From: an uncultured Thermomicrobiales bacterium
GTDB lineage: Bacteria > Chloroflexota > Chloroflexia > Thermomicrobiales > UBA6265
DNA length: 6,108 bases
Direction of reading: 5' to 3'
Assembly: GCA_902806395.1 (NCBI GenBank)
Contig: CADCWH010000397.1
Coordinates: forward strand, 1-6,108
Shown here: positions 1 to 6,108 of the stretch, piece by piece
Layout: the number at the start of each line of letters is the position of its first letter
Position numbering within the stretch: position 1 is the first letter of the stretch
The notes under the pieces: generated by a model
The model's database searches: none
The model's input: the letters and a program-made list of their open reading frames with translations, nothing else
What the model was told of the DNA's origin: nothing
Program-made: the position numbers and the translations under genes

Positions 1-349
1 CATGGTGTGAGTGCCGCCACCCCTGACCGACCGCCGTGACGGAACAGGCGGCGGATCGCCGGTCAGGGCGGCGCACCACGGTCGACGATCTGGACCACGG
101 GAAGGGCGGTCTGGTCGACCCATCCCTGACCACGACGTTCGCTGCTGGGATCGTGCCGGCCATAGCCGAGTCGATCCGGGTCAGGACGTGCCGAGCGGCG
201 TGGAACTCCCGCCCGGGTAGCCCTTGGAGAGATCAGCGAAACAGGCGACGGAGTTCATGGGAGGTGTACGCCAAGGTCCATCGAACACGGGAAATGGCCC
301 GAAGGCCGGAAGGAGCACACCCCCGCATGGTGGGTCAGGCAGGGAACGA
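1..349. other. Gene-free stretch at left edge
   Basis: No reading frame here resembles a known protein; the open frames are short, arginine/proline-rich and overlap one another, as expected by chance in GC-rich DNA. Two structures are visible. A long imperfect hairpin spans about 11-77: CCCTGACCG (21-29) pairs with CGGTCAGGG (60-68), CCGCCG (31-36) pairs with CGGCGG (49-54), and the outer GTGCCGCC (11-18) pairs with GGCGGCGCAC (67-76) with small bulges. A compact stem GGCC-CGAA-GGCC lies at 296-307. The first could be the terminator of a gene ending left of the window, but it has no T run. Confidence 0.5.
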
Positions 350-379
350 TTGTCGAGGGATGCCGGTGGGGGGTATCAT
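350..379 (+). promoter_or_regulatory. Probable csoR promoter
   Basis: A -35-like TTGTCG (350-355, 4 of 6 to TTGACA) and a -10-like TATCAT (374-379, 5 of 6 to TATAAT) are separated by 18 bp, placing a transcription start near 386 and leaving a leader of about 70 nt before csoR. The -10 overlaps the right arm of the inverted repeat at 359-377, a layout expected for a self-repressed gene. The call rests on pattern only. Confidence 0.45.
359..377. promoter_or_regulatory. Candidate CsoR operator
   Basis: The 19-bp element GATGCCGGTGGGGGGTATC has arms GATGCC and GGTATC that are inverted copies at 5 of 6 positions, around a G-rich centre. CsoR-family operators are typically imperfect palindromes with (A/G)TACC/GGGTAT-like arms around a G/C-rich core. 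It sits between the -35 and -10 of the csoR promoter, so binding would block RNA polymerase. This is inference from similarity and position. Confidence 0.4.
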
Positions 380-445
380 GAAGCGGTTCCCACGCGGATC
401 GTCCCATCGTCGCGAGTCGCTCTGCCCCGTGCGCTGCCCGACCTT

Positions 446-450
446 AAAGG
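446..450 (+). promoter_or_regulatory. Ribosome binding site fixing csoR start
   Basis: AAAGG lies 7 nt before the ATG at 458. It supports that start over an in-frame ATG at 224, which would add 78 residues with no resemblance to the family and would place the start upstream of the promoter itself. Confidence 0.6.
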
Positions 451-457
451 TGCCCCG

Positions 458-850
458 ATGACCTCCACTGACGTGATCGACACCGGAACCACTGAACCCC
501 AGGTGGTGACGGCCGACCCGCGAGGCGTGGTGACTACACCCGAGCGGCAGACCGCCGTACTCGCAGGGCGGTCGACGTCCTACGACGCGGATAAGGACAA
601 GATCCTGACCCGGCTGCGGCGGATCGAGGGTCAGGTCCGGGGCGTGCAGCGGATGATCGAAGGCGACCAATACTGCATCGACGTCCTGACGCAGCTCTCC
701 TCGATCATCGCGGCGACCCGAGCCACGGGGCTCCTGGTGTTGGAGGACCACATCCGGGGGTGCGTGATCGGTGCCGCCGAGGACGAGCGCGAAGCCGTCC
801 TGGCCGAGCTGACGACCGCGATCGACCGCTTCAACCGGACGATCGGCTGA
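458..850 (+). CDS. csoR: CsoR-family copper-sensing transcriptional repressor
   Basis: A 130-residue protein of the CsoR/RcnR (DUF156) family, all-helical DNA-binding repressors that leave their operator when they bind metal. The core begins near residue 42 with YDADKDKILTRLRRIEGQVRG, the family's first-helix motif with its basic DNA-contacting face. It continues through DQYCIDVLTQ and LEDHIRGCV. Cys73, His98 and Cys102 have the same spacing (25 and 4) as the Cu(I)-binding Cys-His-Cys of Mycobacterium tuberculosis CsoR, so copper(I) is the most likely signal, rather than nickel/cobalt (RcnR), formaldehyde (FrmR) or persulfide (CstR, which lacks the His). The first roughly 40 residues are a Thr/Val-rich extension not typical of the family, and the protein ends soon after the third helix. 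The start is set by AAAGG 7 nt upstream. No copper ATPase or chaperone gene lies within the window, so its targets beyond itself are not visible. Family assignment is firm; the copper specificity is inferred from the three ligands. Confidence 0.92.
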   Translation: MTSTDVIDTGTTEPQVVTADPRGVVTTPERQTAVLAGRSTSYDADKDKILTRLRRIEGQVRGVQRMIEGDQYCIDVLTQLSSIIAATRATGLLVLEDHIRGCVIGAAEDEREAVLAELTTAIDRFNRTIG

Positions 851-885
851 CCGACGACGTATTCCCCTCCTCCCTCTCTTGCTCC

Positions 886-934
886 CATCGGACCCCGGAC
901 ACGGCGTCCGATGACGGCTCGAGAGGTCGTCATC
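886..934 (+). terminator. Overlapping hairpins after csoR
   Basis: CATCGGAC (886-893) and GTCCGATG (906-913) form a perfect 8-bp stem with a 12-nt loop, 35 nt after the csoR stop. A second 7-bp stem, GATGACG (910-916) with CGTCATC (928-934), shares bases 910-913 with the first, so the two cannot form fully at once. There is no T run, so Rho-independent termination is uncertain. Confidence 0.4.
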
Positions 935-1805
935 ACGGTGGGCACTGGTTCGGATCGCCCGTCCCGTCATGTCGTGCGATCTCGTACTGATGATTTTCAC
1001 GATCGCACGTGTTCCCGAACCTCGACCCTCGTGGTCATCAGCATCCCGGGAATCGAGCGGATCCCCTGTATGTGGACGGGTGACCAACGATCCGCGCGCG
1101 CTATCGAGACCTCCGGGATCGGCTGGAAGGAATCGGATCGAGCGTACGGTTACCCTGCTCGTTCTCCCGTAGCGTGCCCTGATGGCATGCACCCTGCGGC
1201 CCCTGATAGTGGATCGGGACCGTGTCAACGGCGCACCGGTCCCTGTCCAAGTCGTGGGTGAACCGGGGAAACCCGGACGATCTTTGGAGAGATCGAGCGA
1301 CGAACCGGGCGAGGTGGTTAGCCACCGAATTCGCGGTGGGCTGGCATACGCCACACGATCCAAGACAGCAAACACGGATAGAGACACCCTACGCGGTAAG
1401 ACGATCACCATCATGGCGTCGAACACGGTCGAGCAGGCGGAGAAGACGCGGCAAGCGGTCAGGGTCTGACACACGCCCCGGCAGCATCATGACCCTCTTC
1501 TAGGTCGCGGATCAATGCGTGACTCACGGTGACGCCGGACGCTCCGCAAGGGTTGGTCCGGTGTCTCCGCATCTGGATATGCCCGTCGTGGCGATGGCGA
1601 TCTCGTCCCAGCGGGAGCGGAGCGCGAATGGAAGATGAGGATGACCGAGCGATGACCAGACTCGCCGTCCTCGTCCGTAACGCGATCCTGATGTGGTACG
1701 GGTGCTCGCTCTCGGCCCCACGCAAGGCGAGAGGGTCAAGGTCCTCCTCCGACCACAACGGCGTTGCCCTCTTTGGCAGGACGCCGCCCAAGATTCGGGC
1801 CCGGT
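935..1805. other. Long gene-free region left of the origin
   Basis: About 870 bp with no convincing gene on either strand: the open frames are long only because stop codons are rare in GC-rich DNA, and their translations are rich in Arg, Ser, Pro and Gly without domain motifs. No tRNA, and no conserved core of RNase P, tmRNA or SRP RNA, was recognised. Small inverted repeats occur: GGGACCG (1216-1222) with CGGTCCC (1237-1243); CCCGG (1272-1276) with CCGGG (1305-1309) enclosing CGATCT (1278-1283) with AGATCG (1290-1295); and GGTGG-TTAG-CCACC near 1313-1326. It may be spacer flanking the origin, decayed genes or an unrecognised RNA. Confidence 0.5.
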
Positions 1806-1820
1806 GTGCCAATCTGGCAC
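1806..1820. repeat. Perfect short inverted repeat GTGCCA-N3-TGGCAC
   Basis: GTGCCA (1806-1811) and TGGCAC (1815-1820) are exact inverted copies around ATC, ending 14 bp before the first DnaA box. The symmetry fits a binding site for a dimeric protein better than a stable RNA hairpin, since the loop is only 3 nt. A role in controlling the origin is speculative. Confidence 0.35.
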
Positions 1821-1834
1821 CGATGTGGGGGTCG

Positions 1835-1843
1835 TGTGGATAA
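1835..1843 (-). promoter_or_regulatory. Exact DnaA box (TTATCCACA)
   Basis: TGTGGATAA on the top strand is the exact complement of the classical consensus TTATCCACA, the highest-affinity form. It is the leftmost box of the cluster. Confidence 0.8.
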
Positions 1844-1875
1844 GTCTTGGGAGCCGGTGGATAACCGGTGTGGAT

Positions 1876-1884
1876 TGTGGACAA
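1876..1884 (-). promoter_or_regulatory. Exact high-GC DnaA box (TTGTCCACA)
   Basis: TGTGGACAA on the top strand is the complement of TTGTCCACA, the form preferred in high-GC bacteria such as Streptomyces and mycobacteria. It overlaps a weaker box (1869-1877) by two bases. Confidence 0.75.
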
Positions 1885-2097
1885 CGCTGCGGACAATCGT
1901 GGCCTGGCCGGGGACAACCCGGTGGACGAGGTAGGGATATTGTCCACCATTGCGTGGATAGGCACAGGAGCAGCCGTCACCGGTTGTCCCCATGACGGCA
2001 GGTTGTCGATAGTCGATCCCCACCTTGTCCGGCCGAAACGGGCCGTCCGTACGCGGTATTTTGCGACTGTCCCCATATCCACCGGCCCTACTACCAC

Positions 2098-2136
2098 AAC
2101 GGACGTTCTCTCTCTTATTCAAAGAATGACGTTAAC
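2098..2136. other. Candidate DNA unwinding element
   Basis: These 39 bp hold 24 A/T (62%), clearly more than the surrounding GC-rich DNA, and include the pyrimidine run TTCTCTCTCTTATTC and the small inverted repeat ATTC-AAA-GAAT (2117-2127). The stretch lies between the forward-facing DnaA boxes (to 2083) and the reverse-facing pair at 2198 and 2219, where an unwinding element would be expected. GACGTT occurs as a direct repeat at both edges (2102-2107 and 2128-2133). It is modest in AT content, as is usual for high-GC origins. Confidence 0.45.
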
Positions 2137-2197
2137 GGGGAGCGTGACGGGGAGGTGCCAGACCCCCACCAGGGGCAAGGTGATCGAGATCCACGGG

Positions 2198-2206
2198 TGT
2201 GGACAA
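2198..2206 (-). promoter_or_regulatory. Exact high-GC DnaA box (TTGTCCACA)
   Basis: TGTGGACAA on the top strand, followed 21 bp later by GGTGGACAA (2219-2227, 8/9). This pair forms the right flank of the cluster, beyond the AT-richer segment, and faces the same way as the left-hand boxes. Confidence 0.75.
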
Positions 2207-2279
2207 GCCGACCGGGACGGTGGACAACCGATCGGGTGTTCGGGTCGAGCGGGCCACCGACGCCCCCGCGCCACCACTC

Positions 2280-2337
2280 AGACGAATGCCGGGCGATGTT
2301 GAGCGGTCAAGCTCGGTCGCCCGGCATTCATTCGTCT
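2280..2337. repeat. Large interrupted inverted repeat beside the origin
   Basis: The left arm AGACGAATGCCGGGCGA (2280-2296) is matched by the inverted right arm at 2317-2337, identical except for four extra bases (CATT is doubled to CATTCATT). The 20-nt centre carries its own stem, GAGC (2301-2304) with GCTC (2311-2314). The whole can extrude as a cruciform or fold as a long hairpin in RNA from either strand. It may be a bidirectional terminator shielding the origin from the ABC operon, or a site with a replication role. There is no clear T run. Confidence 0.7.
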
Positions 2338-2375
2338 CTGGAGAAGGCAGATCACTCAGCGTTGGGCCGAATACC

Positions 2376-2409
2376 GAACGGACACTGGATGTCCGGACTG
2401 AACGGACAC
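2376..2409. repeat. Direct repeat GAACGGACAC with internal hairpin
   Basis: GAACGGACAC occurs exactly at 2376-2385 and 2400-2409, offset by 24 bp. The first copy also pairs with TGTCCG (2390-2395) to make a 6-bp stem with a 5-nt loop (CGGACA at 2379-2384). Its function is unknown, and with only two copies it may be coincidental. Confidence 0.35.
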
Positions 2410-2411
2410 AC

Positions 2412-2443
2412 GACGGGCCCCACGACGCGTCGTGGGGCCCGTC
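2412..2443 (-). terminator. Perfect 32-bp palindrome, terminator of the ABC operon
   Basis: Bases 2412-2427 (GACGGGCCCCACGACG) are followed directly by their exact inverted copy at 2428-2443, giving a GC-rich stem of about 14 bp with a 4-nt loop. On the minus strand it begins 18 nt after the permease stop codon, the usual place for a terminator. The tail reads GTGTGTCC rather than a T run, so termination may rely on the stem strength alone. Being symmetric, it could act in both directions and also stop transcripts leaving the origin region. Confidence 0.65.
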
Positions 2444-2461
2444 ATCGCATCAGAGGGGTGG

Positions 2462-3313
2462 TCAGCCCCTGCTGATTCGTCCGCGGAGGGCGGCGAGCGC
2501 CAGGGTCATGCTGACGGCTCCGACGGCAAGAGTGGCCAGGAGACCTTCCAACAAGATGCGGGGTTGCCAGCCACCATAGAGCAGGGAGCGCAAGGCGGCC
2601 AGGAGGTAGGTCATCGGGTTGAAGTCGGCCACGGTCGCCAGCCAGCCAGTGAGCTGCTCCTGGGGGAGCGTCGCGGTGGTCAGGAAGGCGAACGGGAAGA
2701 ACAGGATGAAGCTGGCCCCGACGGCACCGGGGGAGCCGGTCTTGAGGGCGATGGCGTAGGGGAAGCCAGTGAAGACCAGACCCCACAGGGCGGCCAGACC
2801 GATGAACAGCAACAGGCCGGGGACGCCGGTCTCGAACCGGACGCCGACCAAGAAGCCCAGGGCCACCACCGGCAGGGAGAGGATGACCACCAGGGCGATG
2901 TCGGCCACCATCAGGCCCAGGAGCAACGATAGGCGTCGCATGGGGGTCATCAGGAGGCGGTCGAAGTAGCCGGACTGGATGTCGGTGACCAGGGCCGGCG
3001 CCCGGGAAATGCCGGTGATGGCGAACACGATCGCGGTCGGGAGCTGGAACGCCCGGAAGTCGAGGCCGGCGATCCCGCGCTCGGCAAAGTCCTGCAGGGT
3101 GCCGATGTTGACCGCGAAGAAGAAGATCGGGATGATCAGGGAGGGGATGATCACCTCCGGCTCGCGGGGCAGGGCCCGCAGGGCGCGGATGGCGACCGAC
3201 CAGATGTCGGCCAGGGGACCGGAGTGGCGAGCGCGGATGGTCGGACCGGAGGGTCGGCGGACGCCTCTGGCCCGGTTCCCGGTCGGCGTCCCCGCGGGGT
3301 ACGTGCTGGCCAT
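2462..3313 (-). CDS. ABC-2 type (DrrB-like) export permease
   Basis: A 283-residue integral membrane protein, the membrane half of the ABC exporter whose ATPase is encoded just upstream. After a basic, cytoplasmic N-terminus (residues 1-50), six hydrophobic segments are visible at about 53-73, 88-108, 128-155, 165-188, 198-216 and 256-275, the topology of the ABC-2 family (DrrB, NodJ, TagG). Between segments 2 and 3, SGYFDRLLMTPMRR (114-127) matches the cytoplasmic loop of DrrB-like permeases that couples to the ATPase, and FNPMTYLLAALRSLLYGGW (231-249) is the usual motif before the last segment. Its ATG follows the ATPase stop directly (TAGATG) and is preceded by AGGAG with a 9-nt gap (3323-3327), inside the ATPase's last codons, so the two are translationally coupled. 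Family length is normal. The substrate is not predictable; drugs, lipids or polyketide-like compounds are known for relatives. Confidence 0.88.
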   Translation of the reverse strand: MASTYPAGTPTGNRARGVRRPSGPTIRARHSGPLADIWSVAIRALRALPREPEVIIPSLIIPIFFFAVNIGTLQDFAERGIAGLDFRAFQLPTAIVFAITGISRAPALVTDIQSGYFDRLLMTPMRRLSLLLGLMVADIALVVILSLPVVALGFLVGVRFETGVPGLLLFIGLAALWGLVFTGFPYAIALKTGSPGAVGASFILFFPFAFLTTATLPQEQLTGWLATVADFNPMTYLLAALRSLLYGGWQPRILLEGLLATLAVGAVSMTLALAALRGRISRG

Positions 3314-4423
<1,110 letters not shown>

Positions 4424-4589
4424 GCGTACCTCACTCTCCGCGCGGTCGGGGCCTCACGTGTTTCCGCGGCGGCGGAATCCCGGACAGCGCACTCCTCCCG
4501 CCGATGTCGACCTGACACCGGTCGCCTGCGGCATAGAGGAGGAAGGCACGGCCCGATTCTCCGTCGATAAGAACACGTGATCTATACGT

Positions 4590-4617
4590 ACTCTACCAGA
4601 GGATGCCAGGTTGTCAA
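4590..4617 (-). promoter_or_regulatory. Probable promoter of the ABC operon
   Basis: On the minus strand an exact -35 TTGACA (4617-4612) is followed after 16 bp by TAGAGT (4595-4590, 4 of 6 to TATAAT). A start near 4583 would give a leader of about 160 nt before the ATPase ATG. Local AT content is above its surroundings. No obvious operator or riboswitch is seen in the leader. Confidence 0.6.
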
Positions 4618-5012
4618 TACCCAGGTCCCCGAGCGGGAGGAGCCGACGGGTCGTGCCAGGTGCCGGAGATGACCGGGACCACTCCCCGGCCCCCTTTGGT
4701 TCGAGACGACGGGAAACACTCCACTCCTCGGTCCGTGCTGGAGTGGTATGCGGTCGCAGAGTGCGTCCCGGCCCGTGGTGGTCCGGCGCTGACCGCCGCG
4801 ACGTACACCCAGCGTCGTCCGACGGTGACGTGCCTCCCCAACATGTTTCTCCGACATGGTCGCCACGAGCGGCGATCGTACGTGGTGCCCGGCCGATGAT
4901 CGGTAGGGTCATCGGTACGGTAATCAGCACGGGATATTTGGCGACCGGATCCCGATCCTTGCCAGAATGGTCGATGAAGTGGTCCTGGGGCGACGACCAT
5001 CACGTCACGGTC
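4618..5012. other. Gene-free stretch between ABC promoter and Q-salvage gene
   Basis: No credible gene on either strand; the open frames are Arg/Ser/Pro-rich and unlike known proteins. Two clean stems are visible: CCACTCC (4721-4727) with GGAGTGG (4740-4746), and CCGATGA (4893-4899) with TCATCGG (4909-4915). No tRNA or known riboswitch core was recognised. Confidence 0.5.
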
Positions 5013-5042
5013 GGTGATGTCCTATGAGGGCATAAGATCACC
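5013..5042 (-). terminator. Weak terminator-like hairpin after the Q-salvage gene
   Basis: GGTGAT (5013-5018) pairs with ATCACC (5037-5042), and inside it TATG pairs with CATA around AGGG. It lies about 67 nt after the stop codon of the minus-strand gene. The stem is short and broken and no T run follows, so this is a tentative call. Confidence 0.3.
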
Positions 5043-5108
5043 AATGATGATTCCGTCGTGGATGGAACTACGGTACGCAGTCGGCCACCGGCGATGCGCT
5101 GGCGAGCC

Positions 5109-6083
5109 CTAATAGAAGACTGTCCTCGTCCGGTGGTAGGGATCGGTGGACGGGGGGAGGTACTGGCCAGCGACCCAGAGGGTCCAGTCCAACTCGTAGG
5201 CGGAGAGGGTGATGCCAAGGCTGGCGAGCTCCCGGCGGAGGAGTTCGCAGCCCCAGACGGTGGCGGCACGGATCTCGACCTCCTCGGGGGAGCCGGCGGC
5301 GAGGTGATCGCGGTGGGCGATCCGGGCCGCCAGACCATCGTCGTAGTGGAGGATGCCGAAGCGACGGAGGACCTGGGGGACCTTGTAGTCGGCGAAGACG
5401 GTCAGGTCGGCGAGGTCGTCGAACTGGCCGAGGCCGGTCCCACCCAGTGCCCCGGCGAGGTCGGCGACCAGGATCTGGGCCCGCTTGTAGAGGTAGACGG
5501 GCTGCCCGGCGTAGGTCGTCTCGTCGCGGAAGGACGGGAACGTCTCGATCACCAGGCGGGCCAGGGACGGGGCGGAGCGCCGGGCGGCGGCGATCAGGCC
5601 GACCACCGGCGGTTCGCCGGGATGCTCGGCCGCGAAGTGGGTGAGGCCCGATCCGACCTCGCGCAGGTGGACGGCGCGGCGGTCGAGCAAGGGGATCGAC
5701 TCGGTCTCGGGCCGCTCGTCGTCAGGCCGGAAGATGGCCGCTACGTCCGCATCAGAGATGGTCGCGAGCCAGTCGTGGTCGAAGAGCGGCACGCCCTCCT
5801 CGACGGCGCGGCTGAGAGAGGCGGCCAGGGCCCAGTAGCCCTCGTACCGCTCGCCCCGCCAGCGGACGGCCCAGCGATGCTCCGGGGCAGGGTCGTCGGA
5901 CCAGAAGCAGAAGTTGAGGGCGTCGAGGACCAGCGTCCAGGTGGCGGTTCGCCAGGGCGCGTCGGGGTCGACGAAGTGGAGGGAGGGCTCCCAGGCCGGT
6001 GGCCCCGACCAATCTGCCGCGAGGTCGGACGCGACCTGGACCACCCGGGTCGCGTCGACGGTGACGGAGCGGGCCCGGGCCAT
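5109..6083 (-). CDS. Queuosine 5'-phosphate N-glycosylase (Q-salvage protein, DUF2419/Qng1)
   Basis: A complete 324-residue member of the Q-salvage family, known in most eukaryotes and a scattered set of bacteria. These cytosolic hydrolases cut queuosine 5'-monophosphate, released by tRNA turnover, to free the base queuine, which tRNA-guanine transglycosylase can put back into the wobble position of GUN-anticodon tRNAs. Family hallmarks: DALNFCFWSDD (54-64), GYWALAASLSRA (82-93), ETFPSFRDE (180-188), LYKRAQILVADL (198-209), FADYKVPQVLRRFGIL (230-245), ELDWTLW (297-303) and the C-terminal PYHRTRTVFY (315-324). Asp232 in FADYKVPQ matches, from memory, the catalytic aspartate of the structurally studied Sphaerobacter thermophilus enzyme. 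Length is normal. The ATG at 6083 has only a weak AGG close upstream, and the 25 bases beyond it do not show whether another gene precedes it. No queuosine synthesis or transport gene is visible here. Family assignment is strong; in-cell substrate is inferred from characterised relatives. Confidence 0.9.
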   Translation of the reverse strand: MARARSVTVDATRVVQVASDLAADWSGPPAWEPSLHFVDPDAPWRTATWTLVLDALNFCFWSDDPAPEHRWAVRWRGERYEGYWALAASLSRAVEEGVPLFDHDWLATISDADVAAIFRPDDERPETESIPLLDRRAVHLREVGSGLTHFAAEHPGEPPVVGLIAAARRSAPSLARLVIETFPSFRDETTYAGQPVYLYKRAQILVADLAGALGGTGLGQFDDLADLTVFADYKVPQVLRRFGILHYDDGLAARIAHRDHLAAGSPEEVEIRAATVWGCELLRRELASLGITLSAYELDWTLWVAGQYLPPSTDPYHRTRTVFY

Positions 6084-6108
6084 GACCTGCCGCGTGCTGA
6101 CCAGGACG

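Larger units (their letters stand above)
1835..2227. other. oriC: Probable replication origin (oriC): DnaA-box cluster
   Basis: At least ten nonamers close to the DnaA box (TTATCCACA, or the high-GC variant TTGTCCACA) fall within 393 bp. Read as TGTGGA(T/C)AA on the top strand: 1835-1843 exact, 1856-1864 (8/9), 1869-1877 (7/9), 1876-1884 exact, 1888-1896 (8/9), 1909-1917 (7/9), 1921-1929 (7/9), 1953-1961 (7/9), 2198-2206 exact, 2219-2227 (8/9). Read as TT(A/G)TCCACA: 1940-1948 (8/9), 1984-1992 (8/9), 2003-2011 (7/9), 2067-2075 (7/9), 2075-2083 (7/9). The mismatch counts use whichever of the two consensus forms fits better. The boxes switch orientation near 1935 and back again by 2198. An AT-richer stretch at 2098-2136 could be the unwinding element. 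No coding sequence interrupts the cluster. dnaA, dnaN, gyrB, rpmH or parAB, which often flank origins, are absent from the window, so it may be a chromosomal origin away from dnaA, the origin of a second replicon, or a DnaA-titrating cluster of datA type. Confidence 0.72.

Noticed and set aside
1..3. CAT at the left edge, a possible ATG of a leftward gene starting at position 3
   Set aside because: Only one codon would be inside the window and no clear ribosome binding site precedes it on the minus strand.
304..317. GGCCGGAAGGAGCA, similar to the conserved loop of bacterial SRP RNA
   Set aside because: One base is missing on each side of the loop compared with the usual motif, and the flanks do not pair into the long rod that SRP RNA needs.
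224..457. Upstream start giving csoR 78 more residues
   Set aside because: The added residues do not resemble the family, the start lies upstream of the likely promoter, and the ATG at 458 has a proper ribosome binding site.
224..1294. TTGGAGAGATC found at 224-234 and again at 1284-1294
   Set aside because: An 11-base match between two places in 6 kb is expected by chance a few times, and the flanks differ.
335..1474. A 379-codon open frame on the minus strand overlapping csoR
   Set aside because: It runs antisense through the clear csoR gene and its translation is Arg/Ser/Gly/Pro-rich with no motif. Long antisense frames are common in GC-rich DNA.
1459..2097. A 212-codon minus-strand open frame covering much of the DnaA-box cluster
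   Set aside because: Its composition is low-complexity (Arg, Pro, Thr, Ser), no domain is recognisable, and overlapping frames of similar length exist on both strands.
4487..4531. A possible 26-codon leader peptide in the 5' leader of the ABC operon
   Set aside because: There is no ribosome binding site before its ATG, and no stalling motif or alternative hairpin pair that would support attenuation.
4454..4578. Two CACGTG palindromes resembling the centre of parS
   Set aside because: The flanking bases do not match the parS consensus (TGTTTCACGTGAAACA), so only the 6-bp core agrees. This is not evidence for a partition site.
4695..4715. GGTTCGAGAC, resembling a tRNA T-arm
   Set aside because: The bases on each side of the loop do not pair and no acceptor, D or anticodon arm is found upstream.

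Overview
The window is GC-rich bacterial DNA with three recognisable transcription units around a long gene-free stretch. The organism cannot be fixed from sequence alone. The queuosine-salvage (DUF2419/Qng1) protein, the DrrA-type ABC exporter, the CsoR regulator and the mixed TTATCCACA/TTGTCCACA DnaA boxes would suit a high-GC lineage such as Thermomicrobia (Chloroflexota) or an actinobacterium. I lean to the former only because a characterised bacterial Qng1 comes from Sphaerobacter; this is inference.

Layout. Positions 1-349 hold no credible gene. A promoter with an overlapping GC-rich inverted repeat (about 350-379) leads into csoR (458-850, + strand), a metal-sensing repressor with the full Cys-His-Cys copper site. 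It is followed by hairpins (886-934). From 935 to about 1805 no gene is visible, only several small hairpins. From 1835 to 2227 there is a dense cluster of DnaA-box nonamers, three of them exact, with an AT-richer segment at 2098-2136. This looks like a replication origin (oriC) with no dnaA or dnaN gene next to it in the window. To its right lie a large interrupted inverted repeat (2280-2337) and a perfect 32-bp palindrome (2412-2443), the latter being the probable terminator of the next operon.

On the minus strand, an ABC export operon (ATPase 4423-3314, then ABC-2 permease 3313-2462, joined as TAGATG) is read toward the origin from a good promoter at 4590-4617. About 400 bp without genes (4618-5012) and a weak terminator-like hairpin separate it from a complete queuosine-salvage gene (6083-5109, minus strand).

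How it fits together. The ABC pair forms one exporter of unknown, probably hydrophobic, substrate. csoR probably represses its own promoter; no copper exporter or chaperone gene is present here. The Qng1-type gene recovers queuine for tRNA modification and is unrelated to its neighbours. The most interesting element is the origin-like region: csoR on its left and the ABC operon on its right both point toward it, so both would be read head-on to forks leaving the origin.
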